A stretch of DNA of 55,250 bases from Sedimentisphaerales bacterium (GTDB taxonomy: Bacteria; Planctomycetota; Phycisphaerae; Sedimentisphaerales; Anaerohalosphaeraceae): positions 1 to 55,250 of the forward strand of contig JANQGW010000170.1 in assembly GCA_028282905.1 (NCBI GenBank). The letters run 5' to 3'. A model generated the notes under the pieces. The model did no database searches. It was given only the letters and a program-made list of their open reading frames with translations, and was not told the DNA's origin. This document shows, in pieces, positions 47,092-55,250 of this stretch (its first letter is position 1; each line of letters begins with the position of its first letter). Made by a program: the position numbers and the translations under genes.

Positions 47092-48128
47092 TTGGATTCC
47101 TTGATATACTGGCCCGCGCCGCTGCTTTTTTGGATTTTTTGATTTTCGCCTGCCGGGATGATAAACGTTTCAACATCGGGGATTATTTCAATTAAATCCA
47201 TGCCTTTCTCGGGGCCGAGGACGGTTACTGCGGTGGCGAGGGCGTCGGCGGTCATGGCGGTTTGGGCAATGATGGTGACGCTGGAGAGGGTCTGGGCGGA
47301 ATCGGCGGTTTGAGGGTTCATGATGTGGCTGTGTTTCTGGCCGTCGATGATGACGAATCGCTGGTAGTCGCCGCTGGTGGCGACGGCGCGGTCGTCGGTT
47401 TTGAGGACCATGAGGATATCGGCCTGTTTGACCGGATCCTGGAGGCCAATGAGCCAATGGGCGGACTTGTTCTGGGGGGTGCCAAAGCAGCGGATATCGC
47501 CGCCAATATCGACCATGCCGCCGGAGAGGCCTGCCGCTTCGAGGATTTCGACAGCTTTGTCGATGGCGTAGCCTTTGGCAATGCCTCCGAGGTCGAGGAG
47601 CATTCCGGGTTTGGCGAATTTGACGGTCCTTTTGTCGAAATCCAGCAGGAGATTTTCATGTCCGACGAGCGATTTTGCCCGGGTGAGTTCAGTTTCGTTG
47701 GGCTTGGTCTGGTTGGCCTTGGCTTTTCGCCAGAGGTGGGTGACGGGGCCGATGGTAACGTCGAAGGCCCCTTCTGACTGTTCGCTGAAGCGTTTGGCGG
47801 CGGCCAGGACGGTGAAAATGTCGGAATCGACGATCACAGGGTCTTTAAAAGCAGTCTGGTTGAGCTTTGACAGGGGTGATTGCGGGTCGTAATCGGTCAT
47901 GAGGGCATCGATGCGGCGAATTTCGGCAAAGGCAGCTTCGACCGCTTCGGAGGCGCGGGCCTCGTCGGCATCGACGGCTAATATGCGGGCGATGGTACCC
48001 ATAACCTGCCGGCGACCGCTGTCAACAGTGGCAGTGCGATTTTTTTGTGACTGCCAGAACAACATTGCGAGGATGCAGACGGCAAAAGAGGTCCAGAAGA
48101 TGAGCAGTTTGGTGCTGACGTGACGCAT
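47088..48128 (-). CDS. apbE: FAD:protein FMN transferase
   Basis: Moves FMN from FAD to a Thr in flavoproteins such as RnfD and RnfG, on the periplasmic side. About 346 residues from the ATG at 48128 (AGGA 8 bases before). A single N-terminal membrane helix (LLIFWTSFAVCILAMLFW) anchors it. Family motifs are MTDYDPQSPLSKLN, LDLGGIAKGYAIDKA, VDIGGDIRCFG and TAMTADALATAVTVLG, where the Asp/Thr groups bind Mg and FAD. Its location 1.7 kb beyond the rnf operon is functionally consistent. Confidence 0.94.
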   Translation of the reverse strand: MRHVSTKLLIFWTSFAVCILAMLFWQSQKNRTATVDSGRRQVMGTIARILAVDADEARASEAVEAAFAEIRRIDALMTDYDPQSPLSKLNQTAFKDPVIVDSDIFTVLAAAKRFSEQSEGAFDVTIGPVTHLWRKAKANQTKPNETELTRAKSLVGHENLLLDFDKRTVKFAKPGMLLDLGGIAKGYAIDKAVEILEAAGLSGGMVDIGGDIRCFGTPQNKSAHWLIGLQDPVKQADILMVLKTDDRAVATSGDYQRFVIIDGQKHSHIMNPQTADSAQTLSSVTIIAQTAMTADALATAVTVLGPEKGMDLIEIIPDVETFIIPAGENQKIQKSSGAGQYIKESK

Positions 48129-48196
48129 ATTCAATTTCCTGAATTTTGGTATCGGGTTCTGTTCAATTTCGATAAATTGTTGTATAATAAGGCCCT

Positions 48197-49981
48197 ATGA
48201 TACATAAAGAGATACGAATCGTAAAGGAAGATATTGATCGGCGGGTGTTGCCGTTTGTTCGGCAGCCGGGACGGTATATCGGCGGTGAGGTCAACCAGGT
48301 GAAGAAAGACCTGGGCGGCTGTGAATCGCGTGTGGCGTTGTGTTTTCCCGATGTGTATGAGATCGGAATGAGCTACGGCGGGATGGCAATTTTGTACGAG
48401 ATTCTCAACGGAATCGACGGGGTGTGCTGTGAGCGGGTTTTTGCACCGTGGTCGGATGCGGAAGAGATTCTGCGAAAAGAGGGTTTGCCGCTGTTTTCGA
48501 TGGAATCGTGCGGGAACGTGGGCGATTTTGACATCATCGGGTTTAGCCTGACGAATGAGTTGTGTTATGCGAATCTTCTGAATATGATCGACCTGGCGGG
48601 GTTGGAGGTGCGAGCAGAAAATCGCTCGGATGATGATCCGGTAGTTATTGTCGGCGGGCAGGCGGCTAACTGCGCGGAACCGATTTCGGCGTTTGCGGAT
48701 ATGTTTGTCTTAGGCGAAGGCGAGGAGATGGTTGTTGAGCTGGTGGAGTTGTACCGGCAAATCAAGAAAAACGGCGGCGGCAAGCGGGATTTTCTGTTAG
48801 CGGCGGCGCAGACGTTTTCGTATGTGTATGTGCCGGGGTTTTATGAGTTGGCGGATGCGGGAAGCGGTGAGTACCTGAAACCGACAGTTGAGGGCCTACG
48901 GACGCGGTTTGAAAACGCGATTGTGAAAGACTTTGACGCGGCGGCGTTACCGGAAAAGCCGATTGTTCCATTTGTCGAAGCCGTCCATGAGCGGATCAGC
49001 GTGGAGATCATGCGGGGCTGTCCGGGACGGTGTCGGTTTTGCCAGGCGAGTTTCTGCCGGCGACCAGTACGGGTGCGGACAGTGGAGACGATCGTTGAGG
49101 CGGCGAAAAAGCAATACGCGGCGACGGGATTTGATACGATCAGCCTGCTGAGCCTTTCGACGGCGGATTATCCGTATCTGGATGAGTTGATCGATGCGCT
49201 GAAGGCGGAGTTTCAGCCGCGGAATGTGGGGTTGTCGGTGCCGAGTTTGAAGGTGCAGAAGCAACTGCAGCTGCTGCCGAAGATGATGACGACGGTGCGC
49301 AAGGCGGGGCTGACAATCGCGGTAGAGGCGGCCAGTGAAAAGCTGCGGCAGATTATTAATAAACCGATTTCGGATGAGGATTTGTGTGCGGCGGTCAGTG
49401 CTGCATTTGAGGCGGGGTTTCAGAAGGTCAAGCTGTATTTTATGGTGGGATTTCCGGAAGAGACCGAAGAAGACATTGTCGGGATCGTTGACTTGGCGCA
49501 TCGAATCGCATCGCTACGAAGAGAGGTGGAAGGGAAACCAGCGCAGGTGAACGCGGCGGTGAGCTGGCTGGTGCCGAAGCCGCATACGCCGTTTGGCTGG
49601 CTGGGGCAAAAAGACGCGGGGTATTTTGAGCGGGCGAAAGAATTGATATTAGACCGCAAGTATGAGTTGCGGGCGAAGTTTTTGCGATTTAAGTTTCATG
49701 AGGTCGAGCACAGTGTGCTGGAGTCGGCGATGGGCCGCGGCGGGCGTGAGCTGTGCGATGTGGTCGAGGCGGCATGGCGGGCCGGGGCGAAATTTGACTT
49801 GTGGCGTGAGCATTTTGATGTTACGCTTTGGGAGCAGGCGTTTGCCGGGGCGGGGCTGGATCTGGCGGCTAAGGCACAGCAGACGTTTGCGACGGATGAG
49901 GCGCTGCCGTGGGCACATCTGGGCGGGCCGGCACAGGACACTTTGCTGAAGCATTATCATCAGGCGACAGAATTAAAGTAA
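48197..49981 (+). CDS. TIGR03960-family B12-binding-domain radical SAM protein
   Basis: A 594-residue protein with an N-terminal cobalamin-binding-like domain, including LPLFSMESCGNVGDFDIIGFSLTNEL and VGGQAANCAEPISAFADMFVLGEGEE, and a radical SAM core. The Fe-S motif is CxxxCxxC with Cys275, Cys279 and Cys282 in RGCPGRCRFCQAS. The C-terminal part is the DUF-type tail of the family. Related proteins often carry a second half (TIGR03936/DUF2344), absent here. The function of the family is unknown. A TATAAT at 48183-48188 is only 8 bases before the ATG, so the messenger may be nearly leaderless; AAGG at 48187 is the only possible ribosome site. Confidence 0.93.
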   Translation: MIHKEIRIVKEDIDRRVLPFVRQPGRYIGGEVNQVKKDLGGCESRVALCFPDVYEIGMSYGGMAILYEILNGIDGVCCERVFAPWSDAEEILRKEGLPLFSMESCGNVGDFDIIGFSLTNELCYANLLNMIDLAGLEVRAENRSDDDPVVIVGGQAANCAEPISAFADMFVLGEGEEMVVELVELYRQIKKNGGGKRDFLLAAAQTFSYVYVPGFYELADAGSGEYLKPTVEGLRTRFENAIVKDFDAAALPEKPIVPFVEAVHERISVEIMRGCPGRCRFCQASFCRRPVRVRTVETIVEAAKKQYAATGFDTISLLSLSTADYPYLDELIDALKAEFQPRNVGLSVPSLKVQKQLQLLPKMMTTVRKAGLTIAVEAASEKLRQIINKPISDEDLCAAVSAAFEAGFQKVKLYFMVGFPEETEEDIVGIVDLAHRIASLRREVEGKPAQVNAAVSWLVPKPHTPFGWLGQKDAGYFERAKELILDRKYELRAKFLRFKFHEVEHSVLESAMGRGGRELCDVVEAAWRAGAKFDLWREHFDVTLWEQAFAGAGLDLAAKAQQTFATDEALPWAHLGGPAQDTLLKHYHQATELK

Positions 49982-50008
49982 AAATCAAATAGCAAAATGT
50001 AAAATAGA

Positions 50009-50065
50009 GGAATCGCCTTTGGCGATGGCTGTTTAAATAGATTCCTCGGCTTCGCTCGGAATGAC
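50009..50065. repeat. Two-hairpin repeat, copy 6
   Basis: A complete copy behind the radical SAM gene with both stems conserved, in the same orientation as the others in the right part. Confidence 0.9.
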
Positions 50066-50149
50066 AGTTTAGTGAATGATTATTGTTTATTGATTATTTT
50101 TGTTTGTTGCTTTTGCGGGAAAGATACTAAACAAAACTGTTTAATGTGT

Positions 50150-50172
50150 GCGGGCGAGACGCCCGCGTTCCC
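50150..50172. repeat. Short hairpin repeat, copy 2
   Basis: GCGGGCG-AGA-CGCCCGC followed by GTTCCCA, identical to 38888-38910, 22 bases before the following glycosyltransferase start. Confidence 0.75.
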
Positions 50173-50194
50173 AAGTAGGATGACAAAATAGCGA

Positions 50195-51301
50195 TTGGAA
50201 ACAGAAACGACTACAATTCGTGTTTGTTTTATCAGCCCGAAGGCTTATCCGCTGTTTAATCCGGCGGTGGAGAGTGTGTTTGGCGGTGCGGAGGTGGATC
50301 TGTATATGATCGCGACCGAGCTGGCCAAGGACCGCGAGTTTGAGGTGTCGTTTGTGGTGGCCGATTACGGGCAGGCCGATGAGGAGATGCGGGAGAACGT
50401 GCGGATTATTAAGAGCGTGAACTTTCGACAGAATCCGATGACGGGGGCACGGAAGATTTGGGCGGCTTTGAAAAAAGCGGACGCCGATGTGTATATGATG
50501 AAGACGGCGTCGCCGGGGGTGCCGCTGGTGCGGTATTTCTGCCGGAGATACAATCGCCGGTTCATTTATAAAACCGCCAATCAGGGTGAATGCGACGGGA
50601 AGTATCGGGGCCGGCATCCGATCCTGGGGCGGTTGTTTGTGCATTCGCTGAAGGCGGCGTCAGCGGTGATCGTTCAAAATCAGCGGGACCATGACAATCT
50701 TGCCGAGCATTTTAGTATTCAATCGGCTGTTATTCCCAACGGGCACCGGATCCCCGAAGCGGTCAGCGGTGACAAAAAACACATTCTCTGGGCCGGGCGG
50801 AGTGCGGCGGTCAAGGGGCCGCGGCGGTTTTTGGAATTAGCCAAAGCATTTCCGGATGAGCCGTTTGTGATGATCTGCCAGGAGGCGACCGGCGACGATA
50901 ACTACCGGGGGCTGTGTGAGGAAGCGGCGGGCGCTCAGAACCTGACGTTTGTGGAGCGTGTTCCGTTTCATGAGATTGACGGGTATTTTGAGCAAGCGAA
51001 GGTGTTTGTTAATACGTCCGACAGCGAGGGCTTTCCGAATACGTTTATCCAGGCGGCTAAGGCGGGTGCGGCGATTTTGAGTTACCTGGTGAACCCGGAT
51101 GGTTTTCTGGATGGGCACGGGTGCGGACTGGCCGGGGATGGGACGATGAACAAAACGGTCGAGCAACTGCGCACCCTACTGGAAGGTAAGCGGTTTTTGG
51201 AATACGGCAGCCGGGGCAGGGATTATGTTCGGGGCACGCATGATATTGAGCGTATTATTGAAACATACAAGTCGCTGTTTCGAGCAGGCGGGAGGGGCTG
51301 A
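50195..51301 (+). CDS. Glycosyltransferase family 4 protein (1)
   Basis: A 368-residue GT-B glycosyltransferase. It starts RVCFISPKAYPLFNP and contains the GT4 sugar-nucleotide motif near the C-terminus: VFVNTSDSEGFPNTFIQAAKAGAAIL (E-x7-type region). The GPRRFLELAKAFPDEPFVMI stretch is the family's linking helix and strand. It uses a TTG start without a good ribosome site; the preceding repeat may have displaced it, so the start is uncertain. The stop overlaps the next glycosyltransferase gene by one base (TGATG), so they work in one polysaccharide pathway. Confidence 0.9.
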   Translation: METETTTIRVCFISPKAYPLFNPAVESVFGGAEVDLYMIATELAKDREFEVSFVVADYGQADEEMRENVRIIKSVNFRQNPMTGARKIWAALKKADADVYMMKTASPGVPLVRYFCRRYNRRFIYKTANQGECDGKYRGRHPILGRLFVHSLKAASAVIVQNQRDHDNLAEHFSIQSAVIPNGHRIPEAVSGDKKHILWAGRSAAVKGPRRFLELAKAFPDEPFVMICQEATGDDNYRGLCEEAAGAQNLTFVERVPFHEIDGYFEQAKVFVNTSDSEGFPNTFIQAAKAGAAILSYLVNPDGFLDGHGCGLAGDGTMNKTVEQLRTLLEGKRFLEYGSRGRDYVRGTHDIERIIETYKSLFRAGGRG

Positions 51302-52407
51302 TGGCGATTCGTGTATTGCATGTTATCGGCAGTCTTCGATTAGGCGGGGCGCAGGTTGTGCTCAAGCAGATCGTTGAAAACGCGTCGGATGACGTTGAAC
51401 ATTTTGTGTATCCGCTGCGGAGTAAACAGATTGATATTCCGATTGACGGAAATGTGCTGCTGAATGGCTACCCGAATTATGACGTTCGGAAGTTTTTTGA
51501 TATTCTGAAGCTCTGCAAACGGCATCGGATCGATATCATTCACGCGCATCTGCATAAGCCGATATTGGGGGCGCTGCTGGCGACGTATTTGACAAAAATT
51601 CCCGTGATCGTCCATGAACACGGCTCGATTGCGCGTCCTGGTCTTCAATATACAGGGTACCGGGTGCTGCTGCGACTGCTGAAAAAGCGGGCACGACTTT
51701 TTATCGCGGTCTCTGAGGCTGCCGCCGGTCAATTGAACGCATACGCGGGGGTTAATCCGGCTTGTATCGAGGTGATTCACAACGCGGTTGACCGGACGCG
51801 ATTCTCGCCGGACGCATCCGTTCGTCTGACTATCCGGGAGGAATTGGGAATGCCGCCGGAGGAAACGGTGATCGGCTTTGCGGGGCGGCTGTCTGCGGTG
51901 AAGGGGCCGGACCTGCTGCTGGAGGCTTTTGATCTGCTGCTGAAAAAAATATCCGGCTGTACACTGGTGTATGCCGGAGACGGCGAGATGCGGGATGACC
52001 TGGAAGCCAAGGCAAAAGCTCTCGGGATCGAGAAGTCGGTGCGGTTTTTAGGGTTCCGGGAAGACGTCGCGGCTGTGATGAGCGCCTTCGACATCGGCTG
52101 CGTTCCCTCTCGACAGGAATCCTTTGGTATTTCGGCACTTGAAATGATGTCGATGAAAATCCCGCTGGTCTCCAACAATATATATGGCTTAGCCGAGATT
52201 GCATCTGACGAAGAAAACGCCCTTATACCAGCTCAAAACACTCCGACAGAGATATGCAGTTGCTTAGAGCGATTGATCGAAGATGAAACACTTCGGCAAT
52301 CGCTGGCTGAACACGCCGCGGTGACGGCTCAGCAATTTGACGTGAGCCAACTGGTTTTGAAAGTGAACGGGATATACAGAGACATAACGCAGAAAACGGT
52401 TGACTAA
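51301..52407 (+). CDS. Glycosyltransferase family 4 protein (2)
   Basis: A 368-residue GT-B glycosyltransferase. The N-terminal glycine loop is VIGSLRLGGAQVVLKQIV. The segment IIHAHLHKPILGALLAT and VHEHGSIARPG lie in the acceptor half, and the donor half shows GFAGRLSAVKGPDLLLEAF and CVPSRQESFGISALEMMSMKIPLV, the E-x7-E motif. It starts inside the preceding stop (TGATG), a sign of coupled translation. It probably adds hexoses to a surface polymer; donor and acceptor are unknown. Confidence 0.93.
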   Translation: MAIRVLHVIGSLRLGGAQVVLKQIVENASDDVEHFVYPLRSKQIDIPIDGNVLLNGYPNYDVRKFFDILKLCKRHRIDIIHAHLHKPILGALLATYLTKIPVIVHEHGSIARPGLQYTGYRVLLRLLKKRARLFIAVSEAAAGQLNAYAGVNPACIEVIHNAVDRTRFSPDASVRLTIREELGMPPEETVIGFAGRLSAVKGPDLLLEAFDLLLKKISGCTLVYAGDGEMRDDLEAKAKALGIEKSVRFLGFREDVAAVMSAFDIGCVPSRQESFGISALEMMSMKIPLVSNNIYGLAEIASDEENALIPAQNTPTEICSCLERLIEDETLRQSLAEHAAVTAQQFDVSQLVLKVNGIYRDITQKTVD

Positions 52408-52458
52408 GAACATCTGAAACCATAAAATGTTGGCGTAATGATATAAGAAGGACTTTGC

Positions 52459-53259
52459 ATGGAGCGGAGCTGTAAACAACCGAAGATTGGGGGCTTTACC
52501 CTTATTGAGTTGCTGGTGGTGATCGCTATCATCGCGTTGCTGGCGGCCATTGTCATCCCTGCCCTGCACAATGCCAAACTGTGTGCCAAGCAGATCGTCT
52601 GCGCTTCGCAGATGAAGCAGTGGACACTGGCAACTTCTGCTTATACTGCAAACAATGACGATACAATTCCCGTTTATTCCGATGTCTGCGACGCAACCAA
52701 CAGCCAGAACGCATTAAATCCTGAAACATTGTGGTACAATCGTCTTTCGGCTTACTTGACAGAGGAAGAATACGGAAAATGGGGCATGGATGACGTCCGG
52801 CGATGTCCCATGTCCAAATCCAAATGGGGTGAAAAGGCTGTCTGGGTGGGAGTTTATTTTGGAAAATTTCAGCCTAAAAACGCCCCCTTTGTCCAACCTT
52901 TCAGATGGACCGGTTCAAACATGGAAACAATGTGTTCCCCTGTTAAATTCGCATCAATTAAACTTCCCGCGAGCTATCTCATGATGCTGGATGTACGTCG
53001 TGATGTCCTCTTTGAGCCAATACACTGGCCTTGGGGTACTGATTATGATGGTGACGGGATGGATGACTCTCATCCAGGCATTTTAGCATCTTCGATGTCA
53101 ACTCCTTATAACGCTGGTCGTCCTAAGATTCATCGGGGCGGGTGCAATGTGAGTTTGTTTGACGGGCATGTGGAGCGGATCGAGTATGAGACGTTCTGGG
53201 AGATCGGCAGTGACGGTTACCCGGTGCATCCGTACTGGTACAATCAGAATCGGCCGTAG
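52459..53259 (+). CDS. Prepilin-type N-terminal domain protein with FDGH motif
   Basis: A 266-residue protein with a prepilin leader of about 14 residues and the motif GG-FTLIELLVVIAIIALLAAIVIPAL (Glu+5), followed by a long extracellular domain with two Cys pairs. The conserved C-terminal HRGGCNVSLFDGHVERI contains the FDGH signature of the planctomycete/lentisphaeral pseudopilin (H-X9-DG type) family. It is large for a pilin. It lies between polysaccharide genes, possibly the same surface-structure operon, separated by 51 bases from the glycosyltransferase. Confidence 0.9.
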   Translation: MERSCKQPKIGGFTLIELLVVIAIIALLAAIVIPALHNAKLCAKQIVCASQMKQWTLATSAYTANNDDTIPVYSDVCDATNSQNALNPETLWYNRLSAYLTEEEYGKWGMDDVRRCPMSKSKWGEKAVWVGVYFGKFQPKNAPFVQPFRWTGSNMETMCSPVKFASIKLPASYLMMLDVRRDVLFEPIHWPWGTDYDGDGMDDSHPGILASSMSTPYNAGRPKIHRGGCNVSLFDGHVERIEYETFWEIGSDGYPVHPYWYNQNRP

Positions 53260-53295
53260 TTACTGCAATTTTGAATGTTGAATTTTTCATGCTTA

Positions 53296-53355
53296 TTTAC
53301 CACGAAGAAATGAAGGAACATGAAGGAAAATATTATTAATAATAAGCTTCGTGGT
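53296..53355. repeat. ACCACGAAG hairpin repeat, left of GxxExxY gene
   Basis: TTTACCACGAAG at the left and AGCTTCGTGGT (53345-53355) at the right form an outer stem of at least 9 bases around an AT-rich centre with AAGGAAAATAT and TATTAATAATA. Confidence 0.8.
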
Positions 53356-53432
53356 GCTCCCCCCTTCGCAACCATGCTACTGCGGAGGACGGGTCGTGCA
53401 TTCGTGGTAGATTTCTTTTGAGGAGTTTTGAG

Positions 53433-53804
53433 ATGGAATTTGACGAACTGTCCAATCAAGTCATCGGCTGTGCGATTGAAGTGCATAAGCAATTAGGGCC
53501 GGGGCTGCTTGAATCCGCTTATGAGCGATGCTTGTCGCATGAGTTGACGTGTTCCAACATCCGGCATCGCGTCCAACAGGAATTGCCAATTGACTACAAA
53601 AGCATTACGCTGGATAACGGGTACCGGGTCGATCTGCTGGTTGAGGATGAATTAATGGTTGAACTCAAGAGTGCTGCGAAGATTCTGCCGATCCATGAGG
53701 CGCAATTGCTGACGTATATGAAACTGGCCGGTGTTAAAGTCGGTTTGTTAATGAATTTCAATGTCTGCCGACTGAAGGAAGGGATTAAGCGGTTTGTTTT
53801 ATGA
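53433..53804 (+). CDS. GxxExxY protein
   Basis: A 123-residue protein from the ATG at 53433 (GAGGAG site). It shows the family name motif GLLESAY (G-x2-E-x2-Y), the start IGCAIEVHKQLGPG, DYKSITLDNGYRVDLLVEDELMVELKSAAKI, with the D...ELK (PD-D/ExK-like) nuclease arrangement, and the C-terminal AQLLTYMKLAGVKVGLLMNFN. The fold suggests a restriction-endonuclease-like enzyme, but the function is unproven. It is flanked on both sides by related hairpin repeats, as if moved as a cassette. Confidence 0.92.
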   Translation: MEFDELSNQVIGCAIEVHKQLGPGLLESAYERCLSHELTCSNIRHRVQQELPIDYKSITLDNGYRVDLLVEDELMVELKSAAKILPIHEAQLLTYMKLAGVKVGLLMNFNVCRLKEGIKRFVL

Positions 53805-53808
53805 TTGA

Positions 53809-53861
53809 TTTACCACGAAGAGACGAAGGAAAATATATAACGAATCAAAAAATTTCGTGGT
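53809..53861. repeat. ACCACGAAG hairpin repeat, right of GxxExxY gene
   Basis: TTTACCACGAAG (53809-53820) and TTTCGTGGT (53853-53861) form the same outer stem as the left copy, around an AT-rich centre with GAAGGAAAATATATAA. Confidence 0.8.
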
Positions 53862-53971
53862 GTGATGTTTCTTTTGGAGATACCGAACGCACGGGGTTGC
53901 TCGTCCCGGCGCTGTCGCTTTGGGCTGCTGTTTGCCTTGTGTTTGAGTGAACAATTGGGTTAACGCCGGTG

Positions 53972-54985
53972 TTATTGCGCGGGTTTGGCCGGGCGGCGTG
54001 TGACGCGGCGGCGGAGGCGCAGCAGGCGAATGAGTCGGGACAGGCCGTGCAGTGTGATGGCCGTGACGCGGGGGAAGATCGTCAACGTATAAATCCAGCC
54101 GCGGTATGCCGGGGAGAAGGCCTGCGGGAACTGACGGATCATTTGGCGTATCTCGGCTTTGCGGCCTTCAAAGAGCATGCCGCGAATCCATCGGCGCATG
54201 ATAGCAGCGGCGGCGGGCAGAAAGGCATCGACGGCGCCTTCGCGAACGGCGATGTCGAAATGACGCTGCATGAAATCGGCATAGACCGAGAGCAGGCGAT
54301 ATTTTTTGACGATGCTGCCGGAGACCGAAAGGTGATAGACGGCCAGCGGCTGGTGGCAGTAGCCGATTTGCGGGTAGCGGTAGGCGACGCGAAGCCACAT
54401 GTCGATATCGTTGGCTTTTTTCAGGTCGGTACAGAACAGGCCAACTTCCTGCAGGACGCGATTTTGAATCATCATGCAGTTGGTGTGGCCCCACTGGTAT
54501 TGGCAGATTGCCTGGAAATAGCTTTCGTAATAATCGCGGCCGCCGGTAAAGCTGAGGCATTGTGCGGGGGGCGTATGGGGGGCACGCCGTTTTTCCTCAC
54601 ACAGGCATTCTTCATAGTTGGCGGTGATCCAGACCAGCGAGGGGTGTTGTTGGAGCAGGGTCAATTGGCACTGGAGTTTTTCCGGGAGCCATTCGTCGTC
54701 AGCGTCGAGGAAGGCGATCCAGTTGCCGGTTGCGGCTTCGATACCGGTGTTGCGGGCGGCGCTGGCGCCGGCGTTTTCCTGTTGGAGATAGCGGACCTTG
54801 TCGCCGTAGGACTGGATCACGGAGGCGGTATCGTCGGTGGAGCCGTCATCGACGACGATGATCTCGTCGGCGGGACGGGTCTGGGCCAAGACGCTGTCGA
54901 TCGAGCGGCACAGGTACTGCTGGTTGTTGTAGGCGGGGATGACGACGCTGACGGTCATTTTGTTTTCGGTGTTCAGATTATCCAT
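53972..54985 (-). CDS. Glycosyltransferase family 2 protein
   Basis: About 337 residues from the ATG at 54985. The GT-A signature begins VSVVIPAYNNQQYLCRSIDS, then EIIVVDDGSTDDTA (nucleotide-binding Asp) and WIAFLDADDEWLPEKL (DxD-type metal site). The C-terminal part has the acidic and Arg-rich helices of the family and a basic tail. The start overlaps the stop of the upstream glycosyltransferase by 8 bases; the longer frame upstream is a shadow of that gene. It is divergent from the GxxExxY gene and belongs to another polysaccharide operon. Confidence 0.93.
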   Translation of the reverse strand: MDNLNTENKMTVSVVIPAYNNQQYLCRSIDSVLAQTRPADEIIVVDDGSTDDTASVIQSYGDKVRYLQQENAGASAARNTGIEAATGNWIAFLDADDEWLPEKLQCQLTLLQQHPSLVWITANYEECLCEEKRRAPHTPPAQCLSFTGGRDYYESYFQAICQYQWGHTNCMMIQNRVLQEVGLFCTDLKKANDIDMWLRVAYRYPQIGYCHQPLAVYHLSVSGSIVKKYRLLSVYADFMQRHFDIAVREGAVDAFLPAAAAIMRRWIRGMLFEGRKAEIRQMIRQFPQAFSPAYRGWIYTLTIFPRVTAITLHGLSRLIRLLRLRRRVTRRPAKPAQ

Positions 54986-55250
54986 GTACTGCCTTTTGAC
55001 TGATTGCTTTTTGAGCCGTTTCGCGAATGGTTTGACCGATGACATCCCACGCGTATTTTTCACAGAACAGTTTCCAGCCCGCTTGGGCGAGTGAGCGTCC
55101 CTTTTGCACATCCTGCGCCAGCCGGAGGCAATGGGCGGCGAACGCTTCGGGATCATCAGCCAGCAGCAACTGTTCGCCGTTTTCTGCGCCGATGCCGTGG
55201 GCGCCGATGGGCGTGGCGATAACCGGGCACATTTTTGAAAACGCGTCCAG
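54978..55250 (-). CDS. Glycosyltransferase family 4 protein, 3' end only
   Basis: Only the last 90 residues are in the window; the gene runs off the right edge. It has the donor-half sequence LDAFSKMCPVIATPIGAHGIGAENGEQLLLADDPEAF, the GT4 C-terminal region where the nucleotide-sugar is held (P-V-IAT...G-x-E). The usual helix with KGRSLAQAGWKLFCEKYAWD ends the protein. It is translationally coupled to the following family 2 gene by an 8-base overlap. Confidence 0.85.
   Translation of the reverse strand: MDAFSKMCPVIATPIGAHGIGAENGEQLLLADDPEAFAAHCLRLAQDVQKGRSLAQAGWKLFCEKYAWDVIGQTIRETAQKAISQKAVHG

Noticed and set aside
53969..55003. 344-codon + strand open frame
   Set aside because: It is the exact antisense shadow of the family 2 glycosyltransferase, which has all its motifs in order on the minus strand.

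Overview
The window looks like a chromosomal piece of a planctomycete, most probably class Phycisphaerae (inference). The clues are: dockerin-like Ca-binding tails on secreted proteins with no cellulosome genes nearby; pseudopilin-type secreted proteins, one with the planctomycete/lentisphaeral GFTLIELLVV N-terminus and a late FDGH motif; an enlarged SecA; a complete Rnf complex, which suggests an anaerobic, flavin-based energy metabolism; and a moderate GC content with many intergenic hairpin repeats. No rRNA, tRNA or CRISPR array was seen.

Left part (1-12.3 kb): a three-gene overlapping operon (SDR epimerase/reductase, acetylesterase lipoprotein, cytochrome c-PQQ sugar dehydrogenase); a convergent secreted metallopeptidase-like gene; an AT-rich orphan; a ferritin-like protein; a lipoprotein whose reading frame continues through an in-frame TGA with a SECIS-like hairpin just behind it; then efp and an unusually long secA.

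Middle part (12.3-37.5 kb): a giant secreted subtilase with LamG, dockerin and PD40-type repeats; a tandem pair of pseudopilin-like genes; a CPBP protease; housekeeping genes murA, ribE, pdxA, rsmA and glyA; a dockerin-bearing repeat protein; a LOG-family hydrolase; a GH43-like lipoprotein; and an AT-rich three-gene block with an OLD-family ATPase/TOPRIM nuclease. A 1.3-kb gene-free stretch before glyA is full of degenerate 7- and 8-bp tandem repeats and holds a GC-rich structured segment.

Right part (37.5-55.25 kb): a Gfo/Idh/MocA oxidoreductase; an RseC-like Cys protein followed by rnfCDGEAB; apbE, which supplies the flavin attachment that RnfD and RnfG need; a B12-binding-type radical SAM protein; and a surface-polysaccharide region with four glycosyltransferases (the last cut by the window end), a prepilin-type protein and a GxxExxY gene flanked by repeats.

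By eye, base composition changes abruptly near 37.4-37.55 kb: on the + strand C exceeds G to the left and G exceeds C to the right, whichever way the genes point. Dispersed hairpin repeats also tend to change orientation there. The strongest single candidate for something new is the TGA-interrupted lipoprotein at 6574-7797, a possible selenoprotein with a U-x3-C motif.
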